Source of the DNA: Saprospiraceae bacterium
GTDB lineage: Bacteria; Bacteroidota; Bacteroidia; Chitinophagales; Saprospiraceae
NCBI GenBank assembly: GCA_019638455.1
Contig: JAHBTU010000003.1
Span: 682,001 to 746,000 of the forward strand
Length of the DNA stretch: 64,000 bases
Direction: 5' to 3'
Shown: positions 25,846 through 35,209 of the stretch, in pieces
Layout: the number at the start of each line of letters is the position of its first letter
Position numbering within the stretch: the first letter of the stretch is position 1
Position numbers and translations under genes: made by a program
The notes under the pieces: generated by a model
Told to the model about the DNA's origin: nothing
Databases searched by the model: none
The model's input: the letters and a program-made list of their open reading frames with translations, nothing else

Positions 25846-26538
25846 ATGCCGCTCCTTGCGCCCATACTAATCGGCCTGGCCGCCAGTCTGCATTGCGTAG
25901 GCATGTGCGGCCCCTTGTTGCTGGCCTTGCCGCTCGACGCGGCCGCTCGGCGTTCGGTGGTGTTGCAAATGTTGGTTTATCACGGTGGTCGCATCATCAC
26001 CTACACGGGTTTGGGGATGGTGTTTGGCTTGTTGGGCAAAGGCGTCGCGATGGCGGGATTCCAACAGGGGCTATCCGTAGGGGCGGGTGTGTTCATGTTG
26101 GGCATGGCTTTCGCGGCGTGGCGATTTGAGCAATTGGTGACGGTGCTGCCGGGTTTTGGGCGATTCACGCTGGGGGTAAAAAATGGGATTGGCCGACTGT
26201 TGCGTCACCATCCGAAAGGAGCCACGTTTGGCGTGGGGCTGCTCAACGGGCTTTTGCCCTGCGGCATGGTGTATGTCGCGCTGGCCGGGGCGATTGCCAC
26301 TACGGGAGGTGTGGAGGGAGGGCTTTTCATGGCCCTGTTTGGTTTGGGCACCTTGCCCATGTTGTTGGCCGTGAGTGTGGCGGGGCGTTCGCTCAGCCAT
26401 TTTGCTCGCCAAAAGATAAAATTCGCACAGCCCATTTTGCTCGCCGTGGTAGGGCTTCTGCTGCTGCAACGAGGGCTGCACCTCGATTTGTCTTTGTTCG
26501 AGTCGGCGGTGCCAAAAGCGGGTTTTGAGTGTCATTGA
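25846..26538 (+). CDS. TauE/SafE-family membrane protein (copper-handling type)
   Basis: The 230-residue protein has six or so membrane segments. The first contains LAASLHCVGMCGP, the HCxxMCGP signature of the subgroup always found with cbb3 operons and thought to handle copper, and not the sulfite-exporter subgroup; the second half repeats it as GLLNGLLPCGMVYVAL. This protein may replace part of the role of CcoI, which is missing from this cluster (inference). Last gene of the cco operon. Confidence 0.87.
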   Translation: MPLLAPILIGLAASLHCVGMCGPLLLALPLDAAARRSVVLQMLVYHGGRIITYTGLGMVFGLLGKGVAMAGFQQGLSVGAGVFMLGMAFAAWRFEQLVTVLPGFGRFTLGVKNGIGRLLRHHPKGATFGVGLLNGLLPCGMVYVALAGAIATTGGVEGGLFMALFGLGTLPMLLAVSVAGRSLSHFARQKIKFAQPILLAVVGLLLLQRGLHLDLSLFESAVPKAGFECH

Positions 26539-26574
26539 CAAAAGTTTTGCTGTGAGGCGACGCAAGGATTCGTG

Positions 26575-26582
26575 TACGTTTG
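26575..26582 (+). promoter_or_regulatory. -7 box just before the metzincin gene
   Basis: TACGTTTG ends four bases before the ATG at 26587, so transcription would start at or next to the start codon, giving a leaderless or nearly leaderless mRNA. Confidence 0.5.
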
Positions 26583-26586
26583 CAGT

Positions 26587-27618
26587 ATGAGGTCATTCCA
26601 TTTGTTGTTCAAATCATTTGCGCTGAGCTGGCTTGTCTGCTCGGCTTTTTTTTGTGCGCTTCCATTCGCGGGGCAAACCCAGCCCGACATCCATTTGCCG
26701 GAGAAACGTATCCCCGACACCCTGACGCAACAGGTGGGGGATTCGCTCTTTGCCCATGCCATGCCAATGGAGCATTTTCACGACAAAAACCGGCTGATTG
26801 ACATCTTGCGGCGACATGGCAGCCGCCCCGCCGACATCAAACACTTGGAGGAAATTGAGGCCTTCGAGATGCATTATCTCGTTTTTCCGCTACGGGTGGC
26901 GCTGGTCGTGCACCCACAAAGGCCTGACTGGACTGACCGTCGGCGAATCGAAAAAGGCATCGAGATTCTCAACCGCGCACTCGTGGACGCTTGGATTCAG
27001 TATAGGCCGGTGCGTTGGGACACCCTCTACGAACCAATCACCATCAACAGCCTCAAAGAGGACAATTACGATGCCTACTACGCATTTTCGGAAAAATACG
27101 ATTTGCGAGACACGACCACCCTTTACATTGTTGACAATGAGGAAAACCTGTGCGCCGATTTTGCTTGCGCCCGCACGCAGGGATTTGCCAACATCCTCGA
27201 AACCTACACGAACAATGTGGTGGTGGACAAATTCTTCATAGACGATTTCAAAGTGGTGCCGCATGAGTTTGGCCACTATCTCGGTCTCCATCACACCGCG
27301 GAGACGCGCTTCGGCATAGAGCGCGTGGACGGCACCGACTGTCATCTTTTGGGCGACCGCATCTGCGACACTCCTGCCGACCCTGGGGAGTTGTTCTCGG
27401 TGTACGTCAGCTATTCCAACTGCGAAATGAAAGGGCTTAAAGAAGAGGGCAGCGGCTTGGAGTACAGGCCGCACATCAACAATTTCATGTCGTACTACGC
27501 GCCTTGCTATATGCGGCGCTTTGCCTTCACGCAGGGGCAGTTGGATGTGATGTTCAACGCTGCGGTGCAGATACGCGGCAACCAAATCGTGGAATTGGGG
27601 GAAGTGCCGGAGTTTTGA
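26587..27618 (+). CDS. Secreted M43-like metzincin metalloprotease
   Basis: 343 residues from ATG 26587. The signal peptide is MRSFHLLFKSFALSWLVCSA, cut around FAGQ. The zinc site HEFGHYLGLHH at 226-236 gives H226, H230, H236 and catalytic E227, and the Met-turn is in NNFMSYYAPC. Cys pairs near DRICDTPADPGELF match pappalysin/cytophagalysin (M43) proteases of Bacteroidota. No C-terminal sorting domain follows, so it is probably periplasmic or released by an unknown route. It probably degrades proteins or matures secreted ones. Confidence 0.88.
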   Translation: MRSFHLLFKSFALSWLVCSAFFCALPFAGQTQPDIHLPEKRIPDTLTQQVGDSLFAHAMPMEHFHDKNRLIDILRRHGSRPADIKHLEEIEAFEMHYLVFPLRVALVVHPQRPDWTDRRRIEKGIEILNRALVDAWIQYRPVRWDTLYEPITINSLKEDNYDAYYAFSEKYDLRDTTTLYIVDNEENLCADFACARTQGFANILETYTNNVVVDKFFIDDFKVVPHEFGHYLGLHHTAETRFGIERVDGTDCHLLGDRICDTPADPGELFSVYVSYSNCEMKGLKEEGSGLEYRPHINNFMSYYAPCYMRRFAFTQGQLDVMFNAAVQIRGNQIVELGEVPEF

Positions 27619-27624
27619 AGGCTG

Positions 27625-28713
27625 CTACTTCCGTTTCCGCTTCTTGTAGTTTTCCAGCACGAACGAGCCAAGCCCTTGCAGGCTAGAGTAAAACGCCTTG
27701 CCATTGTTCGTCTGCGTGAAAGCCTCCACGAAACGCACGAGATAAGGGTCGCGGGCAATCATAAAAGTCGTGATGGGCACATCCAATTTTTTGCAGCGCA
27801 AGGCGAGGTTGAGGCAGCGGTTCACGATTTTGCGGTCGAGGCCAAAAGAGTTTTTGTAGTAATTCTTCCCGATTTTCAGGCACGTCGGTTTTCCGTCGGT
27901 AATCATAAAAATCTGCTTGTTCGGATTGCGACGGCGCTTGAGAATGTCGAGGGCAAGTTCCAGCCCAGCCACGGTGTTGGTGTGGTACTCGCCGACTTGC
28001 AGATATGGGACTTGTTTCAATTCGATGGGCCACGCATCGTCGCCAAACACGATGATGTCGAGGGTATCCTTCGGGTAGCGGGTTTGAATGTATTCGGCGA
28101 GAGCGAGCGCCACTTTTTTAGCGGGCGTGATGCGGTCTTCGCCGTAGAGAATCATTGAGTGCGAAATGTCAATCATCAGCACCGACGACATTTGGCTCTG
28201 GTAGTAGGTCTCGTGCATTTCAAGGTCGTCCTGCGTAAGGTTGAACTCGTCAATGCCGTGGTTGATGTAAGCGTTGCGGAGCGAATTGGTGACGGCCAGA
28301 TTGTCGAGGCTGTCGCCAAATTCATAAGGCTTCACATCGGCGGTGTATTCGTCGCCTCTGCCGACGATGTTGGTGTCGTGTTTGCCGCTTCGGGCTTTTT
28401 TCAAATCGCCAAATATATCGTCGAGGCTCTTTTGCCGTAGGCTGATTTCGAGTTTGGAAGTAGGCCCCATGCCGCCGTTTCCGTCGCCGTCGCGGCGAAT
28501 ATAGCCGCGCTCCTCCAGCTCCCGGATGAAGTCGCCCATGCCATAGTCGTCGTTGGTGAGTTTGTATTCGCGGTCAAGTTCATTGAGCCATGCAAGTGCT
28601 TCATACACGTCGCCGGAGGTGTAGAGCATGAGCTCTTGGAAAATTTTGAACAGCCGATCGAACATCGTCTGGTTCGGGTCAGGCCTGTGGTCAGTGAATC
28701 GGAAGCCAAGCAT
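27625..28713 (-). CDS. VWA-domain protein
   Basis: 362 residues. The N-terminal 170 residues are helical (VYEALAWLNELDREYKLTNDD) and precede a von Willebrand A domain with the metal-binding site DISHSM at 182-187 (D-x-S-x-S), a later IFMITDGKPT and TFMIARDPYLVRF. The C-terminus is basic (NYKKRKRK). No signal peptide, so it is cytoplasmic. Proteins of this type often sit with MoxR/RavA ATPases, but none is next to it here. Its start is preceded by an A/C-rich leader. Convergent with the protease gene, with six bases between stops. Confidence 0.83.
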   Translation of the reverse strand: MLGFRFTDHRPDPNQTMFDRLFKIFQELMLYTSGDVYEALAWLNELDREYKLTNDDYGMGDFIRELEERGYIRRDGDGNGGMGPTSKLEISLRQKSLDDIFGDLKKARSGKHDTNIVGRGDEYTADVKPYEFGDSLDNLAVTNSLRNAYINHGIDEFNLTQDDLEMHETYYQSQMSSVLMIDISHSMILYGEDRITPAKKVALALAEYIQTRYPKDTLDIIVFGDDAWPIELKQVPYLQVGEYHTNTVAGLELALDILKRRRNPNKQIFMITDGKPTCLKIGKNYYKNSFGLDRKIVNRCLNLALRCKKLDVPITTFMIARDPYLVRFVEAFTQTNNGKAFYSSLQGLGSFVLENYKKRKRK

Positions 28714-28825
28714 GGAGAATGGTTTGAGGGTTTTTGGGTGGCCAAATTTCGGGAAAGAAACAGCCGGAGCAAAGAATCGTTTAAAAACGGGAAATCATTC
28801 TCACCTGCTCCCCAGAAAGCAGCAC

Positions 28826-29677
28826 CTACTGTCGCTGCCACACCACCATCGCTGCGGGAGTGATGCCAAGGCTGGGGTGCCATTCGGAGCCGACATCGAG
28901 CGCGAGGCCATTCTTCAAGCGAACACCGGCGCCAAAGCTCACCCGCGCCGCGCCCCCTGTGCGTGTGCCTGCTCGGAAGACCAATGCTTCCACCGGGCGA
29001 TACTCCAAGCCCGCCTTGATTTGCGCGGTGCGTTCCAAAGTTTTTTCGACTTCTGCCAATAAAGTGAAAAGGTTAGAGCTTTGCCATGCTGCGCCGATAC
29101 GCATCCAACTTGCCGTCTCATAATCCCCTATTTTTTGCTGAAATGGGTTTTGCAAACGAGCGCCGAGCCAGAGTTTGGGCAAGGCCTGCGCCAACACGCC
29201 CAAGCCAAACGTCACGCCATTGGCCGAGCCGTATTCTTGTGCCGACACGCGCATCAGCGCGGCGCTGCCGCCCAAACAGAATCGCTCGCCCAGTCGGCGC
29301 CCGTACATAAGTCGGAATTGCTGCTCCTGATAGACCTCAACGCCAGAGTGAACGATGTCGAGACCCACGCCATCGTTTTCGCCCAGCCTCGAAAAACCCT
29401 GAAAGTGAGCCGTTTGCCACTCGCCGATACCGTATGGCATGGCAGAGGAGAGGAACACGCCAAGCTTTTCGCCAAAAGCGGGCAGCGCCTCGTTGTTCAA
29501 TCCGTTGGAAAGGCCGGGATAAGCCACAGAGGCCCCTCCCAGCGAGAGCGCAGCGGCATTGTCAAAAGGACGCATGAACACCTGCGCCCTTAGCTTTGGG
29601 ATAAACAAGTGAAAAAAAACGAGGCAGAGCAATATCCCAACGCCCCGCGAGCGCGGGAAAAAATAGACAAGGTGCAT
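28826..29677 (-). CDS. PorV/PorQ-like outer-membrane β-barrel
   Basis: 283 residues from ATG 29677, with a signal peptide (GVGILLCLVFFHLFIPKLRA) and then QVFMRPFDNAAALSLGGASVAYPGLSNGLNNEA, the start typical of PorV/PorQ family barrels linked to type IX secretion. The rest alternates in β-strand fashion and ends with an aromatic-free QRQ. A gene for a T9SS cargo lies 2.2 kb away. Which Por-type protein it is cannot be told. It is divergent to RNase Z. Confidence 0.72.
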   Translation of the reverse strand: MHLVYFFPRSRGVGILLCLVFFHLFIPKLRAQVFMRPFDNAAALSLGGASVAYPGLSNGLNNEALPAFGEKLGVFLSSAMPYGIGEWQTAHFQGFSRLGENDGVGLDIVHSGVEVYQEQQFRLMYGRRLGERFCLGGSAALMRVSAQEYGSANGVTFGLGVLAQALPKLWLGARLQNPFQQKIGDYETASWMRIGAAWQSSNLFTLLAEVEKTLERTAQIKAGLEYRPVEALVFRAGTRTGGAARVSFGAGVRLKNGLALDVGSEWHPSLGITPAAMVVWQRQ

Positions 29678-29696
29678 GAAGATTTGATTTTCATGC

Positions 29697-29704
29697 GAAA
29701 AGTA
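29697..29704 (-). promoter_or_regulatory. Candidate -7 box for the PorV-like gene
   Basis: TACTTTTC on the minus strand is one base off TAnnTTTG and is 20 bases before the chosen start. Confidence 0.35.
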
Positions 29705-29839
29705 CGAACAGCCTTCAGACATGAGCAAATTGGATTTTGGGTCGCCGCTATTATTCCTTGCCTATCCTCTACTTTTGCGAGGTTCCTCAACCGGAGACCC
29801 CTCCCGCCCGGGCGGCAGAAACCCTCCAAACCCTCTAAT

Positions 29840-30745
29840 ATGCAAATCACTATTCTCGGTACTTCCTCTGGCGGCCCATTCTACGGGCGACACTACACGG
29901 CGCAAGTGCTACAAGCCGACAATCAGTACTTTTTGATTGATTGCGGTGAGGGCACCCAGATGCAACTTTTTCGCCATCAAGTGAAATTTGACCGTATCAA
30001 TCATGTGTTTATCAGTCACTTGCATGGCGACCATGCCTACGGGCTAATCAGCCTGCTCACCAGTTGGAGCCTAAAAAAACGCAGCGAGCCATTGCACCTG
30101 TTTTCTCCACCCGGCCTCCGAGAATGGGTGGAAATCAGCGCTCGCATTTTTGGCGTAGTGTTCTCCTATCCGCTGAAATTCCATGAGGTGGACGCTGCCG
30201 TTTCGGCTAAAATTTTTGAAAATGCAAAAGTGGAAGTGTGGACGATACCGTTGGAACATCGCATCGAGACGTCGGGCTGGCTTTTCAGAGAAAAGGAAAA
30301 GCCGCGCAATATCCGCTCCGAAAAAATCGAAGAATACGATATTCCTATTGCGCTCATTCCCGGCATCAAAGCAGGCGACGACCTCTTGCTTCCCAATGGC
30401 CGCATCGTGCCCAACTCGGAGCTAACCCTCGCACCGCCACATCCGCGTGCTTATGCCTTTTGCAGCGACACTATGCCCTCTGATTCGGTGGCGGAAGCCG
30501 TGCGCGGAGTGGATTTGCTCTACCACGAAGCCACTTTTACCGAAGAACACGCCACAGAGGCCGCGCTGGCGTATCATTCCACAGCGGCGCAGGCCGCCGA
30601 AATTGCTCGTCGAAGTGAGGCAAAGCGGCTTTTGTTGGGGCATTTTTCGGGGCGCTACGCGGACACCGGACAACATTTGGCGGAGGCGCGTGCCATTTTT
30701 CCCAACACGGTAGTGGCAGAAGAAGGCATGATGCTCGACGTGTAG
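29840..30745 (+). CDS. rnz: Ribonuclease Z
   Basis: 3'-processing endonuclease for tRNA precursors that lack encoded CCA, fitting the CCA-less tRNA-Glu in this window. 301 residues from ATG 29840; the open frame upstream is not used because the family starts at MQITILGTSSGGP. Metal ligands are in SHLHGDHAYGL (H60, H62, D64, H65), and later in ALAYHSTAAQAAEIA and LGHFSGRY. The start is preceded by aaaccctccaaaccctctaa, an A/C-rich leader. Confidence 0.95.
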   Translation: MQITILGTSSGGPFYGRHYTAQVLQADNQYFLIDCGEGTQMQLFRHQVKFDRINHVFISHLHGDHAYGLISLLTSWSLKKRSEPLHLFSPPGLREWVEISARIFGVVFSYPLKFHEVDAAVSAKIFENAKVEVWTIPLEHRIETSGWLFREKEKPRNIRSEKIEEYDIPIALIPGIKAGDDLLLPNGRIVPNSELTLAPPHPRAYAFCSDTMPSDSVAEAVRGVDLLYHEATFTEEHATEAALAYHSTAAQAAEIARRSEAKRLLLGHFSGRYADTGQHLAEARAIFPNTVVAEEGMMLDV

Positions 30746-30823
30746 CGCAGCCAAAAAGCGCAAGGCCCCCTCAAGCGGGAGCCATGCGCATCAAACTTGC
30801 AGGTAGTAAATGGCTATGTTGTA

Positions 30824-31498
30824 TCAAGCTAATTTTTCAATATCGCGGATGAGGATGCTGTTGCGGTTGAAGTATATCAGGTTGGATTTCCGCAGGTCAT
30901 TGAGTACTGAGGTCACCGTTTGGCGGCTGGTGCCAGTCAGATTGGCAATGTCCTGTTGGGTCAGATGGTGTTTGAGCAGTGTCTCGAACCCGACGCGCCG
31001 GCCTTCCTTGCAGGCCGTTTCCACCAAAAATTCGATGATGCGCTCGCGTGCGTCTTTGAGCACCAACTTGGCGAGTCGGTCTTCCACGCGCTGGAGGCGC
31101 TGGGTGAGATGCTGGAGGCAAGCGAACACGAGCCGTTGATTTTGCTGCATGAGTCTTTGGAAATCAGCGACTTTGATGGCCAAGAACTCGGCCTCGTCGT
31201 GGAGGGCTTGTGCGAATTCGCTTCGTTTGTGCTCACCAGCCAGCGCCAAGTCGCCAAAAAGCGTTTCGGGTTGGAGAATTTCCTTGATGACCTCGCGGCC
31301 ATCGGCAGAGAAAGTTCCCGTTTTTACGCGACCTTTGCCCAATATGTACAGATGGTCGGCTGGCTCATCGGGCATGAAGATGAATTGAAATTTGGGTACC
31401 CGCCGAGTGTGTGCGATGGCAGCGAGTTGTTCCAGTTCCTGTGTGCTGAGCGAGGAGAGCACGGGTAGTTTTTCGAGGAGGCGTAGTTTGTTGCTCAT
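30824..31498 (-). CDS. Crp/Fnr-family transcription regulator
   Basis: 224 residues from ATG 31498 (ATG 31504 is an alternative). A cyclic-nucleotide-type sensor barrel (PKFQFIFMPDEPADHLYILGKGRVKTG, LFGDLALAGEHKR) leads through a long dimer helix into a winged helix (HHLTQQDIANLTGTSRQTVTSVLNDLRKSNLI). No N-terminal Cys cluster, so it is not an oxygen-sensing FNR; it may bind a nucleotide or haem. It is a candidate for the TGACGCAARTCA boxes near the nos and cco operons, although it lies 11 kb away (inference). Confidence 0.9.
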   Translation of the reverse strand: MSNKLRLLEKLPVLSSLSTQELEQLAAIAHTRRVPKFQFIFMPDEPADHLYILGKGRVKTGTFSADGREVIKEILQPETLFGDLALAGEHKRSEFAQALHDEAEFLAIKVADFQRLMQQNQRLVFACLQHLTQRLQRVEDRLAKLVLKDARERIIEFLVETACKEGRRVGFETLLKHHLTQQDIANLTGTSRQTVTSVLNDLRKSNLIYFNRNSILIRDIEKLA

Positions 31499-31759
31499 TT
31501 CCATAACACGGCGTAGTTTTTGTTTGAAAGCGGAATAGGTAGTGATTTTGTTTGTGTCGGAGCCCTCGAACGCGGAGGGAAAACTTGCAGCGGAAGATTT
31601 CTTGGGGAGCAGGGTTTGTCGAAGAATCTTTGGACTTGCTTTTCTTCCACGATACAAAAGTAAGTGCCGCAGAATGCTGCGAAAAGGACATTTTTCGGCA
31701 TTTGTCGGAAAAATTTTTATTTTACAATAACAAAAATAAACTGAAAAACAGATAGTTAT

Positions 31760-31794
31760 GAAAACTGTCGCACATTGTTTTATGACAGTTTTTC
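31760..31794. promoter_or_regulatory. Inverted repeat in the crp/T9SS-cargo divergent region
   Basis: GAAAACTGTC pairs with GACAGTTTTtC around a 14-base loop. A further aactgtctg lies at about 31818. This is the only structured site in the 430-base gap 31499-31928, which is otherwise A/T-rich; it may be an operator for the divergent pair. Confidence 0.5.
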
Positions 31795-31928
31795 AAAACC
31801 CCACATCAAAAAAAATAACTGTCTGATAATCGAGCAGAGTGTTTGCCGCATCGTTTCCCTACTTTTGGCGGCGCATTGTCATTAGTTGCCTTCTGCTCAA
31901 ATTTTCATTACCGCTGAGCTCGTTTGAT

Positions 31929-34900
31929 ATGATGGTTCGAATCCCTTTTCTGATTACAGGAGTGGTTGCTCTGCTGTTGAGCGCGACATGGGCCGCTCCT
32001 TGCCTTGCCAATTCCGCCGACGACCAATGCGACAACCCTATCGTGGTCAGCGATATTATCGTTACCAATTCGAGTTGTGGCAATGCCTCTGGTTTTATCA
32101 TACTGAGTCTTGTTGGGGGCAACAATGGCTACACATTCGATTGGCAGCCCAATGTGTCAACCACCAACGTGGCTTCTGGCCTGGTGGCTGCTGCTTATCG
32201 AATCCGTATCACACGCATCAACAATCCGGATTGTACGCTCGACACGACCGTTATCGTCAACAACTCGAACGGCCCCAACGTGCAGGTGGTGGAGGTTACG
32301 CCAGCCAATTGTTTGAATCCAAACGGCAAGGTCGTGCTTTCGCCCAGCGGATTCAGCTATGTGTGGAGCAATGGCGAGACGGGGGCTGTCAATACCGATT
32401 TGCCGAGTGGCTGTTATTTTGTGACCGCCACGAATCCCGGAAATGGTTGTTACTCGGTGCTGCGCGTGTGTGTGCCCAACGTGAATTCCTTGCAATCCGA
32501 ATTTCAAGTGCTCGAACCCGCGAAATGTGGCTTGCCGACAGGAAAAGGGCAGGTGAATGTGACGGGTGGTTCGGGGCAGTATAGCTACAGTTTTGGCAAC
32601 TCACCTGTCGTGACGGGGTTGGCACCTGGCCTGTATGTTTATTATGTGGCGGACAATGTGACGGGTTGCCTCGACACTGTGTTGGCTATGATGCCTGATG
32701 GCCCGCTGTTGGGCGACGTGGTGGTGAAGCCTTTCAACATCAAATGTACTGGTCAGGGCAACGGCAACGTGGAGTTCGACGTGGTCGCTGGTTCCAATTT
32801 CAAGTTCCCCTACACTTTCGCGCTGTGGGACGAAAACGGCAATCTTCAATCACCGGGGACACTTGGCGCAGGCACTTACTATCTGCAAATTGCCGATGCG
32901 GATAGTTGTCTGTTGCCCATTGACACTTTCACCATTTCGGAACCGCCCCCTTTCTCTTCCACAACTACATTGCTGCCGTTCACCTGCAACGCGGGTGGCC
33001 AAATTATCCTCGCGCTCAATGGAGGCAATGGCCGTTTCATCGTGGATTGGGAAGATTTGCCGGGTTTTGACAACCCCCGCAACCGCCTTAATCTCAATGC
33101 GGGGCTTTACAAGGCTACGGTATATGATAGCTTGTTTTGCGCCTATCCGATAGGGCCGTTGTTGGTATCAGGCAACTGCAACATTCCCGATACCTTGACG
33201 CTGATAGTGCCAGCCAACGGTACCGATACACTCTGTTTCTCGCCGCCTAAAGGCATCAGTCCCGCTACCCTGAGTTATTCCATCGTCAATCAGGTTTCAT
33301 TATTTGGCACTTGGTCGCTCACGCCTGCGGGGTGCGTGATTTACCAAGCGGGGCCAGTTGCGCGGTTTGGGGTTGACCCGATTTGTGTGGCCATAAAATC
33401 CACCACGCAAGGGTTGAGCGACACGGTATGCGTCGTCGTGAACATCACGACCCAGCCTCCACAAAAGGATTCGGTTTATTTTGCGGTGCAGGCCAATAAC
33501 GTGGGGAGCGCCTGTGGTTTTGTGCCTCCCAATTTCAACAACAAGGTGGTAAAGCGGCTTGGTGGGCAGGGGTTGAGCGGCACCAGCGATGCCTTTGGCG
33601 AGTATTCGATAGACCCGCTCTCGGCTTGCATCACATTTGAGTCCTACGGGCCGACGGGCTACAATGTGGACGAAGTAGGGGTAGGCGTGTGCGACACGGT
33701 GCTGCGCCAATGCCGCGTGATTTGTTACTTTCCCTCTGTGTTGTCGCCTACTGATTGTCTTGATGGCATCAATTTGCCCGATAGCCTGGCCCTCGTCACA
33801 GCCGACTGTAATGCGGGCGCCACGTTTTGTGTGCCCATCCCTTTTGAGCAGATTTTTGACTACGCGATTCTGGACAATGGTGCCGCCTATTCGGGCTGGA
33901 CACCCGTTGGCTGCAATCCCGGCCAATCACTGGCTTACATCGTCAACCTGAATGCCGGGCCATATCAGCTGGGAGAGTGGACGGTGGGCAACCAAAAAGT
34001 GGCTGGTTTTTTCACCAACGCATACGAATTGCTCGGCCTGATGAACCAAGCAGACCCTGTGCCGGGCTGGACGCTTCAACGCGACTCCATCTTCGTGGGG
34101 GGCAATCCCTCGCAGACGTATGGGCCGCTCAGGATTATCTCCGCGCAAGACCAGTCCATCGAAGTGCCTGCCACCCAATTCAATACGGAAAAAGGAACCA
34201 TCCTGCGCTTCACCACCGGACTGCATCATTTGATTTTCCGGCGCGTGCAGACGGGGTGCCTCGACACCATGTTCGTAAGGGTGATTTGCACCGATTGCCC
34301 CCCCATTCACAACTACGCACCGGGCAGTCAGGATGAAATAGTTTGGAACATTGCGCTCTGCGCGGGCGACACGCTGTTTTGTACCAATATCCCTAGCCAG
34401 AGCGCGGGCAATTATTCTTTCACAGACAACGGGCAGACGTTTTCCAACTTCTCGCTTTGTGGCGGCAACACGGCGCTGCGCCTTGATACGGGTTTTCACC
34501 AACTGCGCATCTTTGACAATGTGAGTTTCTGCGAATACAATATCAAGGTGCGCATCACCTGCTCCGGCGGGCCTGCTGATTCCTCGCTGCTGGCCGTGCC
34601 AGATGTAGTAGCTACTTTCAAAAATGCCTCAATCGAAATAGACCTGCTTGCCAACGACTTCATTTTCGGCATTCCGGGCAACACGAACGGTCTGCAGGAA
34701 TTGCTCCTGCTCAGCAACCCGCCCAACGGTTCGGTGACCTACGATGACTTGCTCGGCATCGTCATCTACACGCCCGATGAGGATTTTTGCGGCGTTGACA
34801 CTTTCTCCTACCAAATTACCGATGTGGAAGGGCGGCGCTCCACCGCGCGAGTGACCGTGACGGTGGTGTGCGACAAAGTGCTGGTTTACACGGGCATTTC

Positions 34901-35144
34901 GCCAAATGGCGACAATCGCAACGACTGGTGGCGCATCGTGGGCATCGAGCAGTTCCCGCGCAACACGGTGCGGGTGTTCAATCGTTGGGGCAACCTTGTA
35001 TTTGAACAGCAGGGCTATTCCAATCAATCTCCATGGGGGGGCACATGGAATGGGAAGGTGTTGCCCGATGGCGCTTATTTCTATTTGATTGACTTGGGTG
35101 ACGGTTCGGATGTGTTGAGCGGGTATTTGCACATAATGCGATAA
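31929..35144 (+). CDS. Giant secreted protein with T9SS type B sorting domain
   Basis: About 1071 residues from ATG 31929 (or 31932). Signal peptide MMVRIPFLITGVVALLLSAT, cut near LANS. The N-terminal third contains SprB-like repeats (SGFIILSLVGGNNGYTFDWQ, GQVNVTGGSGQYSYSF, AGGQIILALNGGNGRF) with regular Cys. The middle has two repeated Cys-rich modules (DNGAAYSGWTPVGCNPGQ and DNGQTFSNFSLCGGN are related). Then a cadherin-like tandem-95 domain (PDVVATFKNASIEIDLLAND) and the gliding-motility CHU_C domain ISPNGDNRNDWWRIVGIEQF...NRWGNLVFEQ...DGAYFYLIDL, the signal for type IX secretion. Likely a cell-surface adhesin. Confidence 0.92.
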   Translation: MMVRIPFLITGVVALLLSATWAAPCLANSADDQCDNPIVVSDIIVTNSSCGNASGFIILSLVGGNNGYTFDWQPNVSTTNVASGLVAAAYRIRITRINNPDCTLDTTVIVNNSNGPNVQVVEVTPANCLNPNGKVVLSPSGFSYVWSNGETGAVNTDLPSGCYFVTATNPGNGCYSVLRVCVPNVNSLQSEFQVLEPAKCGLPTGKGQVNVTGGSGQYSYSFGNSPVVTGLAPGLYVYYVADNVTGCLDTVLAMMPDGPLLGDVVVKPFNIKCTGQGNGNVEFDVVAGSNFKFPYTFALWDENGNLQSPGTLGAGTYYLQIADADSCLLPIDTFTISEPPPFSSTTTLLPFTCNAGGQIILALNGGNGRFIVDWEDLPGFDNPRNRLNLNAGLYKATVYDSLFCAYPIGPLLVSGNCNIPDTLTLIVPANGTDTLCFSPPKGISPATLSYSIVNQVSLFGTWSLTPAGCVIYQAGPVARFGVDPICVAIKSTTQGLSDTVCVVVNITTQPPQKDSVYFAVQANNVGSACGFVPPNFNNKVVKRLGGQGLSGTSDAFGEYSIDPLSACITFESYGPTGYNVDEVGVGVCDTVLRQCRVICYFPSVLSPTDCLDGINLPDSLALVTADCNAGATFCVPIPFEQIFDYAILDNGAAYSGWTPVGCNPGQSLAYIVNLNAGPYQLGEWTVGNQKVAGFFTNAYELLGLMNQADPVPGWTLQRDSIFVGGNPSQTYGPLRIISAQDQSIEVPATQFNTEKGTILRFTTGLHHLIFRRVQTGCLDTMFVRVICTDCPPIHNYAPGSQDEIVWNIALCAGDTLFCTNIPSQSAGNYSFTDNGQTFSNFSLCGGNTALRLDTGFHQLRIFDNVSFCEYNIKVRITCSGGPADSSLLAVPDVVATFKNASIEIDLLANDFIFGIPGNTNGLQELLLLSNPPNGSVTYDDLLGIVIYTPDEDFCGVDTFSYQITDVEGRRSTARVTVTVVCDKVLVYTGISPNGDNRNDWWRIVGIEQFPRNTVRVFNRWGNLVFEQQGYSNQSPWGGTWNGKVLPDGAYFYLIDLGDGSDVLSGYLHIMR

Positions 35145-35209
35145 AATAGCGGGTTTGAACATCGAATGCCTTGGCATTTCAAAGCGCATCCGCATAAATG
35201 CCATTTGCC

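Noticed and set aside
25846..26538. True sulfite exporter
   Set aside because: The HCxxMCGP motif and position in the cbb3 operon fit the copper-linked subgroup better.
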